A DNA stretch of 56,280 bases from an uncultured Verrucomicrobia subdivision 3 bacterium (GTDB lineage: Bacteria > Verrucomicrobiota > Verrucomicrobiia > Limisphaerales > UBA11358): positions 1 through 56,280 of the forward strand of contig CAISVF010000087.1 in the NCBI GenBank assembly GCA_903888765.1, in the 5' to 3' direction. The position numbers and the translations under genes were made by a program. Below, one piece after another: positions 17,601 to 24,964 of the stretch. Every line of letters starts with the position of its first letter. Position 1 is the stretch's first letter. The notes under the pieces are model-generated. The model did not search any database. It saw only the letters and a program-made list of their open reading frames with translations, and was not told where the DNA came from.

Positions 17601-17901
17601 TCAGAACGTAGCGATTGACAACCTGAGTTTCTCCGCGTCGGTGGGACCGGTTACCGCGCCGCAGCTCAGCGTGGTTTCATATCGCGGTGGTGCTACCGGA
17701 ACCGGACTGAAACTCGGCTTCTCGAATGTCGTGGGTGCCGCTGGCCAGTTTACCGTTTGGGGCAGCACGAATGTCAACCTGCCCTTCAGCCAGTGGTCCA
17801 ACCTGGGCCATCCGGCGGAAGTCTCTTCAGGTACGTACCAATTCACGGACGCCCAGGCGACCAACAAGCCGGCCCGGTTCTACAAGGTGACCAGCCCGTA
17901 A
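14674..17901 (+). CDS. Large secreted protein: propeller-like domain + three Ig-like domains
   Basis: The 1075-residue protein starts at ATG 14674 with the signal MKRILLNTGLFALLACSAKA. Residues about 22-415 are paralogous to the neighbouring PEP-CTERM protein (FQPGKLAVIQFGDG, ERGVATVDAFTNYT, RGVATDGNGKFWGCG, TIAYVADTTYG). Three Ig-like domains follow at about 423-507, 511-602 and 608-700. Each ends in the usual DAGNYSVSVTN-type strand and is followed by a Pro-rich joint. Residues 700-1075 are an unnamed beta-rich region that ends in FTDAQATNKPARFYKVTSP, resembling a C-terminal motif I recall from secreted proteins of this phylum. No PEP-CTERM signal is present, unlike its paralogue. It is likely a surface or extracellular adhesion or carbohydrate-binding protein; the ligand is unknown. 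A strong terminator follows. Confidence 0.85.
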   Translation: MKRILLNTGLFALLACSAKALPPTIFQPGKLAVIQFGDGATNRCLPLGAVTGITNYSASDIFGSRQNQIFIDQFDPNGVNQTRPSVQVAIPTNGPGALLVNGNAGTEGNMTLSDDRSVLAFAGYAGDILSVTTGGQTAPSNLSYERGVATVDAFTNYTTVYRGNQWYGTATGKTNPRGVATDGNGKFWGCGNGYGSLYYDANSGNDPIQFQSIALTSCSKVINGVLYNTVKSSESVNLYPAGIYTCVDFFNNPANLPTSASFLHLYLQAQAPYTTCIGFDINPQQTIAYVADTTYGIQKYIRSGLSWKFAYNLAIPGYTNHISGTFTNAAQTNVLVGAFSVTADWSGPNPVLYATTSDCGNDNKDPYYGNRVIRINDTNTVQDGRIIIATTNILTTVAMPPTVNGLVVTNIVYKSVTFTPDLRPLITSNPTSWAAAAGDNVSFSVAATAKYDLSYQWLENGVAMNSQTAAVLNLNAVSLSSSNYNYQCVVSDFYGSVTSSAATLTVTATSMPPVIGTVQNLTNYIGNNVSITVNVTGTDVKGGYQWYFKGNPLSDANEYSGTATPTLSISQAALGDAGNYSVSVTNLAGSASNIVAVLTLVYAPPALVQPPQAFTTFVGRNITNAVSAYGQLLSYQWYQVKANGTSPVALGNAGDFSGVDTANLVITGVKTSESTNYVVVVTNPGGSITSAPALLTVATPPAHTFVSYTNQLYTQNFDSLPIPGGSSAEGGNPLTISYVITNLALITANPSTNYVLANNVANQFTYSMDNPFDFGYPVFTNGNIGGYGLASKMAGWYGWCQKSMVISATRGDQTQGAIVDNGMNYLGDGTSIAGVTNRALGLVATSKTGVNAFALALVNTSTNTYTTINLSYLGELWHNVPKQQVLYFGYSIDSTANSTFSPGLSDGTSIDSLNGNTLYSVTNLNVMFATNNDTISVWPLTANQVTSIGVTNLAITNWPPNTTLWLVWQADTLGSAQNVAIDNLSFSASVGPVTAPQLSVVSYRGGATGTGLKLGFSNVVGAAGQFTVWGSTNVNLPFSQWSNLGHPAEVSSGTYQFTDAQATNKPARFYKVTSP

Positions 17902-17941
17902 TTGGTGCAGTAAGGCGATCTGCCACTTTTTTCAGCTCACG

Positions 17942-17977
17942 ACGGGCGGGTTTCACAAAACCCGCCCGTTTTTTTTA
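17942..17977 (+). terminator. Rho-independent terminator
   Basis: A perfect 12-bp stem (ACGGGCGGGTTT paired with AAACCCGCCCGT), a 4-base CACA loop and a run of eight Ts follow the Ig-domain gene by 40 bp. Confidence 0.95.
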
Positions 17978-18058
17978 TGTGCGCCCGGCAGGGAGCACTG
18001 ACGAATTGGTTCTTTTCCCGTCGCCGGCCAGATCGTGTCAAGAGGGAGTCAATCCCCG

Positions 18059-18772
18059 TTATTTCCTGCGGGAAAAGGTGGTGAATAACTCGTCATTAAC
18101 CCGGCGAATCCGACTGATTTCGAAATCTTTGGCTGCTGCCAGACGCTTAAAGCCCAGGCCTTCAGCAATCGTAGGGGCGGTGCGGCCGCCGAAGATTTTG
18201 GGACAAATAGTCAAGTGAATCTCATCAATCAAGTCCGCACGAAACAGCGCATCATTTAATTCCCCGCCGCCCTCGCATAAAAGGCGCTGCACATTCCACC
18301 TGACCTTAAGCCAGTGGAAGGCGGCGCGGAAGTCAATCTCCCGTGGCCCGCAAACTTTCACCTCATCCACCAATGGCCGCAGGCGCGCCAGTTTTTTGGC
18401 CGGTGCCAGCCTGGTGGTGAGCACAATAATGGGAGAACATTTTTCGCGAAAAATCCGGGCCTCGGGGTCGAGGGAGCCGCTGCCGCTCACGACAATGCGC
18501 AACGCATTTTCAGCCAGTCCAAGGCCTCGGCGCTGGCGCTGGAACTTTTCCCCGCCGCCGTCCAAAACACTTTGCGAGATTTCCACGGTACGAGCGCCAC
18601 ACATCACCGCATCCGCCGTGGCGCGCAACTCGTAAAGGTGCGTCAAATCTCGGGGGCTGCTGAAGCGATGGACCGCCCGATTGGCCGTGGCAATTTTTCC
18701 ATCGGCGGTCATGGCCAGGTTGATAAAGACGAAGGGCAACCCGGGCTGGCGAGCAGGGGATGATTGGCTCAT
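18059..18772 (-). CDS. RibD C-terminal-domain reductase (pyrimidine reductase family)
   Basis: The 237-residue protein matches the stand-alone RibD_C/dihydrofolate-reductase-like fold, which reduces the ribosylamino-pyrimidine intermediate of riboflavin synthesis with NADPH. Visible motifs are FINLAMTADGKIA at the N-terminus, ATADAVMCGARTV, and LLCEGGGELNDALFRADLIDEI with CPKIFGG near the C-terminus. The deaminase half of RibD is absent, so it either complements a separate deaminase or works in a related pathway. The ATG overlaps the queA stop by four bases (18769-18772), so it is translated as the second gene after queA. The exact substrate is inferred from the family only. Confidence 0.8.
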   Translation of the reverse strand: MSQSSPARQPGLPFVFINLAMTADGKIATANRAVHRFSSPRDLTHLYELRATADAVMCGARTVEISQSVLDGGGEKFQRQRRGLGLAENALRIVVSGSGSLDPEARIFREKCSPIIVLTTRLAPAKKLARLRPLVDEVKVCGPREIDFRAAFHWLKVRWNVQRLLCEGGGELNDALFRADLIDEIHLTICPKIFGGRTAPTIAEGLGFKRLAAAKDFEISRIRRVNDELFTTFSRRK

Positions 18773-19842
18773 AAAATCAGCAAGGCGTCGCCGTAACTAA
18801 AAAAGCGGTAGCGTTCACGGATGGCTTCCGCATAGGTGGCCAAAACGAGGTCGCGCCCCCGCGTGGTTTCGCCGGGAGCGGCGAAGGCGCTCACGAGCAT
18901 TAGCAGCGTGGAGGCCGGCAAATGGAAGTTGGTCAACAGGCCGTCAACGATGGGAAACCGCGCCGGCGGGAAAATGAAAATATCGGTTTTACCCCTATGA
19001 ACATTGAGTTTTCCCTGATTCAGCCGGGCAACGCTTTCGAGCGTTCGCAGCACCGTGGTGCCAACGGCGATGACACGATGCCCATTATTTTTAGCCTGAT
19101 TCACTGCCTGAACCGTGGCGGCACCGACCTCGATTCGCTCGGCATGCATCTGGTGATCCGCCACATTTTCCGCTTTGACGGGCAGAAAAGTTCCCGCACC
19201 AACGTGCAGGGTGACGAAGCAGACCTGAACGCCGCGCGACCGGAGTTTTTCCAGGAGTTCCGGGGTGAAATGCAGCCCGGCGGTGGGAGCGGCGACGGAG
19301 CCGGAGGGGCGCGCGAAAACGGTCTGGTAACGCTCGCGGTCCTCGGCTTTTTGGGCGGGACGCTGAATGTAAGGTGGCAACGGCAATTCACCCAGGTTTT
19401 CGAGTTCCGCAAATAGATTTTCCGTCCCGGCAAAGTGGAGCCGCCGATGGCCGTCCGCATTCATGCCGCTGACGGTGGCAGTTAATTCAGTGAGGGTACC
19501 ATTTTCAGCAAGCAACTGGATCACCGTGCCAATTTTAGCCCGTTTGGCGGGTCGCAGCATGGCCCACCAATCGTTCACAGTAACTTCCTCCAGCAGCAGA
19601 ATTTCAAACTTTCCCCCGGTTGTGGCATTCAGTCCGCGTAAACGGGCGGGGATCACGCGGGAGTCATTCAGCACGAGGATGTCGCCGGGGCGCAAAAATT
19701 CCAGCAAGTCGGGGAAAAATCGGTGCTGGATTTTGCCGTTGGTTCGGTCCAGAGTAAGGAGGCGCGAGCCATCGCGTTGCGCGGCGGGAGCCTGCGCGAT
19801 GAGTTCAGGAGGCAGATCAAAATGAAAATCGGCAGTTCGCAC
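18769..19842 (-). CDS. queA: S-adenosylmethionine:tRNA ribosyltransferase-isomerase
   Basis: QueA transfers the ribosyl part of SAM to 7-aminomethyl-7-deazaguanine in tRNA, giving epoxyqueuosine. The 357-residue product is full length and shows the family signatures: FHFDLPPELIAQ at the start, DILVLNDSRVIPARL, PTAGLHFTPELLEKL, LHVGAGTFLPVKAENV and TNFHLPASTLLMLVSAF near the end. The ATG at 19842 has no rival. It faces away from mraZ across 180 bp and is followed by a RibD-like reductase with a 4-bp overlap. No tgt or queG is visible nearby. Confidence 0.96.
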   Translation of the reverse strand: MRTADFHFDLPPELIAQAPAAQRDGSRLLTLDRTNGKIQHRFFPDLLEFLRPGDILVLNDSRVIPARLRGLNATTGGKFEILLLEEVTVNDWWAMLRPAKRAKIGTVIQLLAENGTLTELTATVSGMNADGHRRLHFAGTENLFAELENLGELPLPPYIQRPAQKAEDRERYQTVFARPSGSVAAPTAGLHFTPELLEKLRSRGVQVCFVTLHVGAGTFLPVKAENVADHQMHAERIEVGAATVQAVNQAKNNGHRVIAVGTTVLRTLESVARLNQGKLNVHRGKTDIFIFPPARFPIVDGLLTNFHLPASTLLMLVSAFAAPGETTRGRDLVLATYAEAIRERYRFFSYGDALLIL

Positions 19843-19943
19843 CGCCCGAGCTTAACAGAAGCGGGCAAAGGCTGACAATTCACAGTTCGAGGCAAATTGT
19901 GAATAACTTTTGAATAATTAACGGTTTCGAAGCCCAAATTTGA

Positions 19944-19972
19944 TTGACAGAAGGGGGGCAAAGTGGGATAAA
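19944..19972 (+). promoter_or_regulatory. Promoter of the dcw cluster
   Basis: TTGACA (19944-19949), a 17-bp spacer and GATAAA (19967-19972) give a perfect -35 and a 4/6 -10. Transcription would start near 19979, about 45 nt before the mraZ ATG, inside the array of MraZ-type boxes. Confidence 0.6.
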
Positions 19973-20013
19973 GGGGGACATTTTGGGTGATTTTGGCCGT
20001 TTGTGGGATAACG
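19964..20013 (+). promoter_or_regulatory. MraZ operator: five TGGGN-type boxes at 10-nt period
   Basis: Five consecutive 10-nt units start with TGGGA, GGGGA, TGGGT, TGGCC and TGGGA at 19964, 19974, 19984, 19994 and 20004. MraZ is known to bind direct TGGGN repeats separated by 5 nt in front of its own gene, so this is an autorepression site. The array covers the -10 box and the leader up to 9 nt before the start codon. Confidence 0.85.
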
Positions 20014-20022
20014 GTGAATAAC

Positions 20023-20487
20023 ATGAGCGACGCGAAACAGGCACTGCCTACATACTACAACTCGAGCTATCGGCACGGGGTAGATGAGAAGCGTCGCGTC
20101 CAGATTCCGGCGAAATGGCGTCCAGCGGAAGAAGGCACGGAACTGACGGTTATTTACTGGCCCAAACATGCGGCCGGAGTCTGCTTGCGGGTGCTGCCGC
20201 CGGCGGAAATGGCGAAAATGAAGGCCAGCATAGATGCGCTGCCGAACAACGACCCGAACAAGAGCGTGCTGAAACGGGTGATCGGGAGCAAATCGGTGCA
20301 AGTGGCGCTCGATAAAACGGGCCGGATTTGTCTGCCGGAGGAAATGGCCCGGGCCGCAGACATCAAGGAAGAAGCTTTGCTGGTGGGATTGCTGGACCGT
20401 TTTGAAATATGGAATCCGGCTCGTTACGAAAATGTGGAGGCTACGGACGAATTGCTAGCGCCCAAGGCCTTTGAATTGATGGAGTAA
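20023..20487 (+). CDS. mraZ: Transcriptional regulator MraZ
   Basis: MraZ is the SpoVT/AbrB-like DNA-binding regulator at the head of division/cell-wall clusters and usually represses its own operon. The 154-residue protein has two AbrB-like half-domains. The first is YRHGVDEKRRVQIPAKWRP; the second is VQVALDKTGRICLPEEMARAA. Both carry the D-x-K/GR-x-x-(I/L)P pattern. The ATG at 20023 with GGTGA upstream is chosen; the longer frame from 19987 would read through the operator. Five MraZ-type boxes lie directly upstream. The next gene starts two bases after the stop. Confidence 0.95.
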   Translation: MSDAKQALPTYYNSSYRHGVDEKRRVQIPAKWRPAEEGTELTVIYWPKHAAGVCLRVLPPAEMAKMKASIDALPNNDPNKSVLKRVIGSKSVQVALDKTGRICLPEEMARAADIKEEALLVGLLDRFEIWNPARYENVEATDELLAPKAFELME

Positions 20488-20489
20488 AT

Positions 20490-20945
20490 ATGAACCTTGG
20501 AAAATTGCTGGGTGCAGGAAAAACTTTTTTTGGCGCATACGGAATGCCGGCTTACCGGAAAAACAAACACGTATATTTGCCGAAATTCAACGCACCGAAG
20601 AATCCCTTCAACCCGAAAAGCGAGGAGGGCACCAGTGGCGCAAGCCAAGCGGAGCAGAAACAGTTTGCCTCGTCCCCCGGAGCCCGCCCCGCGCGCGCGA
20701 CGAACTGGACGACAAAATTAAATCCGTTCCGGGCGCCGGCAGCGCAGCGGCCTGAAGGGGCGCTGGCCGTGCAGCCGGAGCTTTCTCTAGGCGACGTGAA
20801 GGTGGTGCAAAATGACTTATCGGATGCGGACATCGAAATTGTGCCGATGAAGTCGCATACGGTCTCGCCTGGAGAACTGCCCATGCTGATGCCGGAGCGG
20901 GAGCCCTGGGGATTTGCGAAGGAACGGCTGGTCAAAAACGGTTAA
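20490..20945 (+). CDS. Uncharacterised small protein between mraZ and rsmH
   Basis: The 151-residue protein starts two bases after mraZ, with GGAG inside the mraZ end as a ribosome site, and ends nine bases before rsmH, so it is tightly embedded in the dcw operon. I do not recognise a domain. The N-terminus (LGKLLGAGKTFFG) could form an amphipathic helix. Residues 20-45 are basic and Pro/Asn-rich (YRKNKHVYLPKFNAPKNPF). The middle is low-complexity Ala/Pro/Ser. The C-terminus (VKVVQNDLSDADIEIVP, then EPWGFAKERLVKNG) is more ordered and acidic to basic. There is no signal peptide or membrane helix. Position argues for a division or cell-wall accessory role; this is inference. Confidence 0.75.
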   Translation: MNLGKLLGAGKTFFGAYGMPAYRKNKHVYLPKFNAPKNPFNPKSEEGTSGASQAEQKQFASSPGARPARATNWTTKLNPFRAPAAQRPEGALAVQPELSLGDVKVVQNDLSDADIEIVPMKSHTVSPGELPMLMPEREPWGFAKERLVKNG

Positions 20946-20954
20946 TCATGCGCA

Positions 20955-21887
20955 GTGGCCGGATTCATTCACAGACCAGTGATGGCGGAGGAGGTGCTGA
21001 CCGCACTGAGGCCGCAGCCGCAAGGCCGATACGTGGACGGAACGCTCGGTGGAGGTGGGCACGCGGCGCGATTGCTGGACGCGAGTTCACCGACTGGATG
21101 GCTGTCTGGGTGCGATCGCGATGGCGTCGCGATTGAAGCGGCCAAGGTGCGATTGACGGAACATTATGCCGGCCGCTTTGAAATACGGCGGGGAAATTTT
21201 GCAGAAATGGCGGATTGGCTGCCCGGAGCCAGTTTTGATGGGGTTCTGCTGGACCTAGGGGTCAGCTCTCCGCAACTGGATGTCGCGGAGCGCGGGTTCA
21301 GTTTTCAGCAGGACGGCCCGCTGGACATGCGGATGGACCATAGGCAGGGCGTGACGGCGGCTGATCTGGTGAATCGTGAAGACGCGGAAACGCTGGCGAA
21401 TATTTTTTGGAAATTCGGTGACGAACGGGATTCCCGGCGTTTCGCGAGGGCGATTGTGCTGGACCGGGCGCAGCGAAAATTTGAGACGACGAAGCAACTC
21501 GCGGATTTGATCGAGCGGTTGGCCCCGAGGCATGGGAAGAAAGCCCACCCGGCGACGAAAGTATTTCAAGCACTGCGCATCGCGGTCAATGACGAGATCG
21601 GTTCGTTACAGCGCGGTTTGGACGCGGCGGTGGCTATTTTAAAGCCGGGCGGGCGACTGGCGGTCATTACGTTTCATTCACTAGAAGACCGCATGGTTAA
21701 ATTGTTCGGCCGCGAGCAGACGCGGGATTACACGTTCACGGGCGACGTGGATGTGCCGGAGTTGCGCCGAGCACGCATCCCGGAGCTGCGGTGGGTTTCG
21801 CGCAAGGCGATTTTGCCGGGCGACGGCGAATTGAAGGAAAATCCGCGCGCCCGGAGCGCGCAATTGCGGGTTTTGGAAAAAATTTAA
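20955..21887 (+). CDS. rsmH: 16S rRNA (cytosine-1402-N4)-methyltransferase
   Basis: RsmH (MraW) methylates N4 of C1402 in the ribosomal P site using SAM. The 310-residue protein is full length. HRPVMAEEVL opens the fold, YVDGTLGGGGHAARLL is the SAM-binding loop, and DGVLLDLGVSSPQLD and RGFSFQQDGPLDMRM are family hallmarks. HPATKVFQALRIAVNDE and AVITFHSLEDRMVK follow near the C-terminus. GTG at 20955 is the start. It occupies its usual place, second or third in the dcw cluster, and ftsL starts two bases after its stop. Confidence 0.97.
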   Translation: MAGFIHRPVMAEEVLTALRPQPQGRYVDGTLGGGGHAARLLDASSPTGWLSGCDRDGVAIEAAKVRLTEHYAGRFEIRRGNFAEMADWLPGASFDGVLLDLGVSSPQLDVAERGFSFQQDGPLDMRMDHRQGVTAADLVNREDAETLANIFWKFGDERDSRRFARAIVLDRAQRKFETTKQLADLIERLAPRHGKKAHPATKVFQALRIAVNDEIGSLQRGLDAAVAILKPGGRLAVITFHSLEDRMVKLFGREQTRDYTFTGDVDVPELRRARIPELRWVSRKAILPGDGELKENPRARSAQLRVLEKI

Positions 21888-21889
21888 AG

Positions 21890-22267
21890 ATGGCAAAAAA
21901 CCGTAAAAATCAGCCGGTGACCAGCCAATTTGGCCTGGCGCTGAAAGTGGTGCTGGCCTGCATCGTCATTGGCGGTGCGGCGGTCGGATTTGTCTGGCAA
22001 AAAAATGAAATCTACCGGCTGGGGCAGCAAATCCGGCTGCATGAGACCAAACTGCTACAACTGCAGGCGGACAACAAGCGGTTGGGCGAGCAGATCATGA
22101 TTTTACATTCGCCGGTCATGCTGGACCGCCGGGCCAAGGAATTGAACCTTGGGCTCGCGCCGGCATCGCCGTTTCAAGTGGTGCACCTGGTGGAAACACC
22201 GGTTGCCCCGGAGAGGAAAAGTGCGCGCCAGTTTGCCCAGCGGCAGCGGCCCGACTTGACGCCGTGA
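21890..22267 (+). CDS. ftsL: FtsL-like septum protein
   Basis: FtsL is a small bitopic divisome protein whose periplasmic coiled coil pairs with FtsB/DivIC. The 125-residue product has a short basic N-terminus, one membrane helix (about residues 13-35, LKVVLACIVIGGAAVGFVW), then a coiled-coil-like stretch (IYRLGQQIRLHETKLLQLQADNKRL) and LDRRAKELNLGLAPAS, which resembles the FtsL end. Sequence similarity in this family is poor, so the call rests on size, topology and position between rsmH and ftsI. ATG 21890 follows the rsmH stop directly; the in-frame start at 21791 lies inside rsmH and is rejected. Confidence 0.8.
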   Translation: MAKNRKNQPVTSQFGLALKVVLACIVIGGAAVGFVWQKNEIYRLGQQIRLHETKLLQLQADNKRLGEQIMILHSPVMLDRRAKELNLGLAPASPFQVVHLVETPVAPERKSARQFAQRQRPDLTP

Positions 22268-22342
22268 GCAATATTTTTTGGCCGCCGCTCGTGACGCCGT
22301 TGGTTGAGGAACCGATCGCCACGAGCGGTTGGCCTTTGTCAA

Positions 22343-24232
22343 ATGATCAACCAAGAACAATTCCGCCGGGGGCTGCTGCTGCTGCTATTTTTAGCGGCGG
22401 CGTTTGCCGGACTGGGCTATCGGCTCGTGGATTTGCAGGTTATACGGCATGACGAGCTGGCGGCCCGGGGCGAGCAGTTGACGCAGCAGAAGTTCTGGCA
22501 GGCACCGCGCCGGGGGGACATCCTGGATGCCAACGGCAACATTCTCGCCACCAGCATCGCGACCAAGAATATCAGTGCAGATCCCGCCCTGGTGGGAAAC
22601 TATCAACCCATGGTCGCCCAGGCGCTGGCACCGCTGCTCAATTTAAACCCCAACGAGCTAGCCCGGAAACTCACTCCGCAAATAACACGCAATCCCCGGG
22701 GCGAGCTGGTTACGAATGGATTGCACTATGTGCGCCTCGCCAAAAACATCTCTCCGGAAACCTGGCTGCGGGTGACGTCCCTAATGAGCGGCCTCACGTT
22801 TGGTCTGGATGAAAAAAAGCTGACGCGAGCGGAAAAAGGTTTTTATCGTAATCTGCGGGAACACGCCGTTTTTCTGGAGCCGGATCAAAAGCGGAATTAC
22901 CCCAATCAAGCGCTGGCGGCCCAGGTTATCGGCTTTCCCGCCGTGGAGGAGAAAAAAGTAAACGGCAGGATCTTCACGCAAATTGTCGGCTGCGACGGCG
23001 TGGAAGCGATCATGCAAAAGCAATTGAGCGGGGTGGCGGGGTGGCGGTTAACGGAAACGGATCGCGCCCGGCGGGAATTGGTCTCACTCCGCGACGAGGA
23101 GGTGGTGGCGCGGGACGGATTAAACGTGGTGTTAACCATTGACGTGGCCGTGCAACATATTCTCGAACAGGCGCTGGCGGAGGCTGTTCAAAAGCATTCG
23201 CCCAAGGGCATCACCGGCATTGTCATGCGGCCGCGCACCGGAGAAATACTGGCCATGGTATCGCTGCCGAATTTCGACCCCAACCAGCCGAACACGATCA
23301 CCCCGGAAACCAAAAACCGCATTATCACCGATGTGGTCGAGCCCGGTTCCACCTTTAAAATTGTCGTGGTGTCTGGTGCCCTGAACAACGGCACCGTGAA
23401 ATTGACCGATTCGTTTGATTGCGAACATGGTCACTTTGCCTATGCCGGAAGGGTGCTACATGATCACGAGGCCTACGGCATGTTGACGGTGAAAGACATC
23501 ATCATGAAGTCGTCGAATATTGGCGCGGCCAAAATCGGCATCAAGCTCGGCGAACAAAACCTTTACGACTATGCCTGGAACTACGGTTTTGGCCATGGGA
23601 CAGGCATCACCCTGCCGGGTGAAGTGCGCGGCATCCTGAACAAAGTAAAGGATTGGAGCAAGGTTTCGATAGCGCAGATTCCGATGGGGCACGGGATTGC
23701 CGTGACGCGGCTGCAAATGGTTTATGCCATGGCGGCCATTGCCAACGATGGCTGGCTGATGCACCCGCTAATCATCAGCCGCCTCCAGGAACGTGATGGC
23801 TCCGTGGTCCAGCGCTATGCCCCGGAACGCGTGCGACAGGTGATCAGCCCGACGGCGAGCCGGCAGATGATTGAAGCTTTGAAAGCGGTGGTGACCAAAG
23901 ACGGAACGGCACCTGGCGCGGCCCTGAAAAATTACGTGGTCGCCGGCAAAACCGGCACGGCGCAGAAAGCGGAAAACGGCGGGTATGCGAGCGGAAAATA
24001 TGTTTCCTCATTCATCGGGTTTTTGCCGGCAGACAATCCGGAGCTTTGTATTTCGGTGGTGATGGACGAACCGAAGGAAGGCTATTACGGTGGCAGAGTA
24101 TGCGGTCCGGTATTCAAAGACATTGCCGAACGCTGCGCCAGCTACTTGAACATACCGCCGGATCCGAATCTGATGACTAATGCGCCAGCTCTGGCCACGG
24201 ACAACAACTACCGCAACCCGCAAAAACCATGA
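22343..24232 (+). CDS. ftsI: Division-specific transpeptidase (class B PBP, FtsI/PBP3 type)
   Basis: FtsI cross-links septal peptidoglycan. The 629-residue protein has a short cytoplasmic part, one membrane anchor (about residues 8-30), a dimerisation/pedestal domain (PRRGDILDANGNILATS) and a C-terminal transpeptidase domain. All three active-site motifs are present: STFK with the acyl Ser336, SSN at 390-392, and KTGT beginning at K536. No PASTA domain follows, so this is the FtsI rather than SpoVD type. ATG 22343 is chosen; the longer frame from 22304 lacks a leader role. The stop overlaps the next gene (ATGA at 24229-24232). murE, the usual next gene, is absent. Confidence 0.95.
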   Translation: MINQEQFRRGLLLLLFLAAAFAGLGYRLVDLQVIRHDELAARGEQLTQQKFWQAPRRGDILDANGNILATSIATKNISADPALVGNYQPMVAQALAPLLNLNPNELARKLTPQITRNPRGELVTNGLHYVRLAKNISPETWLRVTSLMSGLTFGLDEKKLTRAEKGFYRNLREHAVFLEPDQKRNYPNQALAAQVIGFPAVEEKKVNGRIFTQIVGCDGVEAIMQKQLSGVAGWRLTETDRARRELVSLRDEEVVARDGLNVVLTIDVAVQHILEQALAEAVQKHSPKGITGIVMRPRTGEILAMVSLPNFDPNQPNTITPETKNRIITDVVEPGSTFKIVVVSGALNNGTVKLTDSFDCEHGHFAYAGRVLHDHEAYGMLTVKDIIMKSSNIGAAKIGIKLGEQNLYDYAWNYGFGHGTGITLPGEVRGILNKVKDWSKVSIAQIPMGHGIAVTRLQMVYAMAAIANDGWLMHPLIISRLQERDGSVVQRYAPERVRQVISPTASRQMIEALKAVVTKDGTAPGAALKNYVVAGKTGTAQKAENGGYASGKYVSSFIGFLPADNPELCISVVMDEPKEGYYGGRVCGPVFKDIAERCASYLNIPPDPNLMTNAPALATDNNYRNPQKP

Positions 24233-24960
24233 ACGATTCACGCACCCACTTATTTGGCATGGTGGCCGGCCTGTTTCTGGCCGCCGGCCTGGTGTTTTCA
24301 GCGATGCTGGGCACCAGCGCCTGGGTGAAAATCAAGAACTCCCATTTAATCACGGTAAAAGGATCGGCGCGAAAAAACATTGATTCGGATCTGGCCATCT
24401 GGCGCGGGAGTTTTGTGGTCGAATCGGAAACCCTGCTGGAGGCGCAGCACAAAATCCAGGCCAACCGCAAAGTGGTGGAACAATTTCTGGGGAATGCCGG
24501 CATCACCAACTTTTCCTTTGCCCCCATCAATATTGAGGAAGTCCGCGCGATGCAGAAAAGTCCGGAGGGCTGGACGCAGCAGCGCACGACCGGATTCCGG
24601 TTAAGCCAGTTTGTGCATGTGGAATCAGCGGATGTCACGCGACTGGAGCATCTGGATTCGACCCCGCTTCTGGAACAAGGACTGCTGTTCACCACCGAGC
24701 CGCCGCAATTCATCTACACCAGCGTGGGCGAGACGAAAATTGAAATGCTCGCCGAAGCGACCAAAAACGCCCGCGCCCGAGCGGAGCAGATTGCGGCGAA
24801 CGGGGGCAGCGGCATCGCTCAGCTCCACGATGCGGACATGGGCATTTTTCAAATCACCCCGCTGCACAGCAACGACACCAGCGGCGAGGGGATGAATGAC
24901 ACCTCCTCGCGACAGAAAACCATCACGGCGGTGGTCACGGCGACCTTTTTACTGAAATAA
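24229..24960 (+). CDS. SIMPL-domain (DUF541) membrane-anchored protein inside the dcw cluster
   Basis: The 243-residue protein has one N-terminal membrane helix (about residues 8-30) and a SIMPL/DUF541 domain outside the cytoplasm. The domain is shown by the opening ITVKGSARKNIDSDLAIWRG (family: V.G.G......D.A.....), the middle VEQFLGNAGI, and the C-terminal AEATKNARARAEQIAANGG helix followed by QITPLHS. Family members include BP26/OMP28-like periplasmic oligomers of uncertain role. Its ATG overlaps the ftsI stop by four bases, and murF starts four bases after its stop, so it is fully integrated in the operon where murE would normally be. A role in envelope or septum assembly is inferred from location. 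Confidence 0.88.
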   Translation: MNDSRTHLFGMVAGLFLAAGLVFSAMLGTSAWVKIKNSHLITVKGSARKNIDSDLAIWRGSFVVESETLLEAQHKIQANRKVVEQFLGNAGITNFSFAPINIEEVRAMQKSPEGWTQQRTTGFRLSQFVHVESADVTRLEHLDSTPLLEQGLLFTTEPPQFIYTSVGETKIEMLAEATKNARARAEQIAANGGSGIAQLHDADMGIFQITPLHSNDTSGEGMNDTSSRQKTITAVVTATFLLK

Positions 24961-24964
24961 AATT

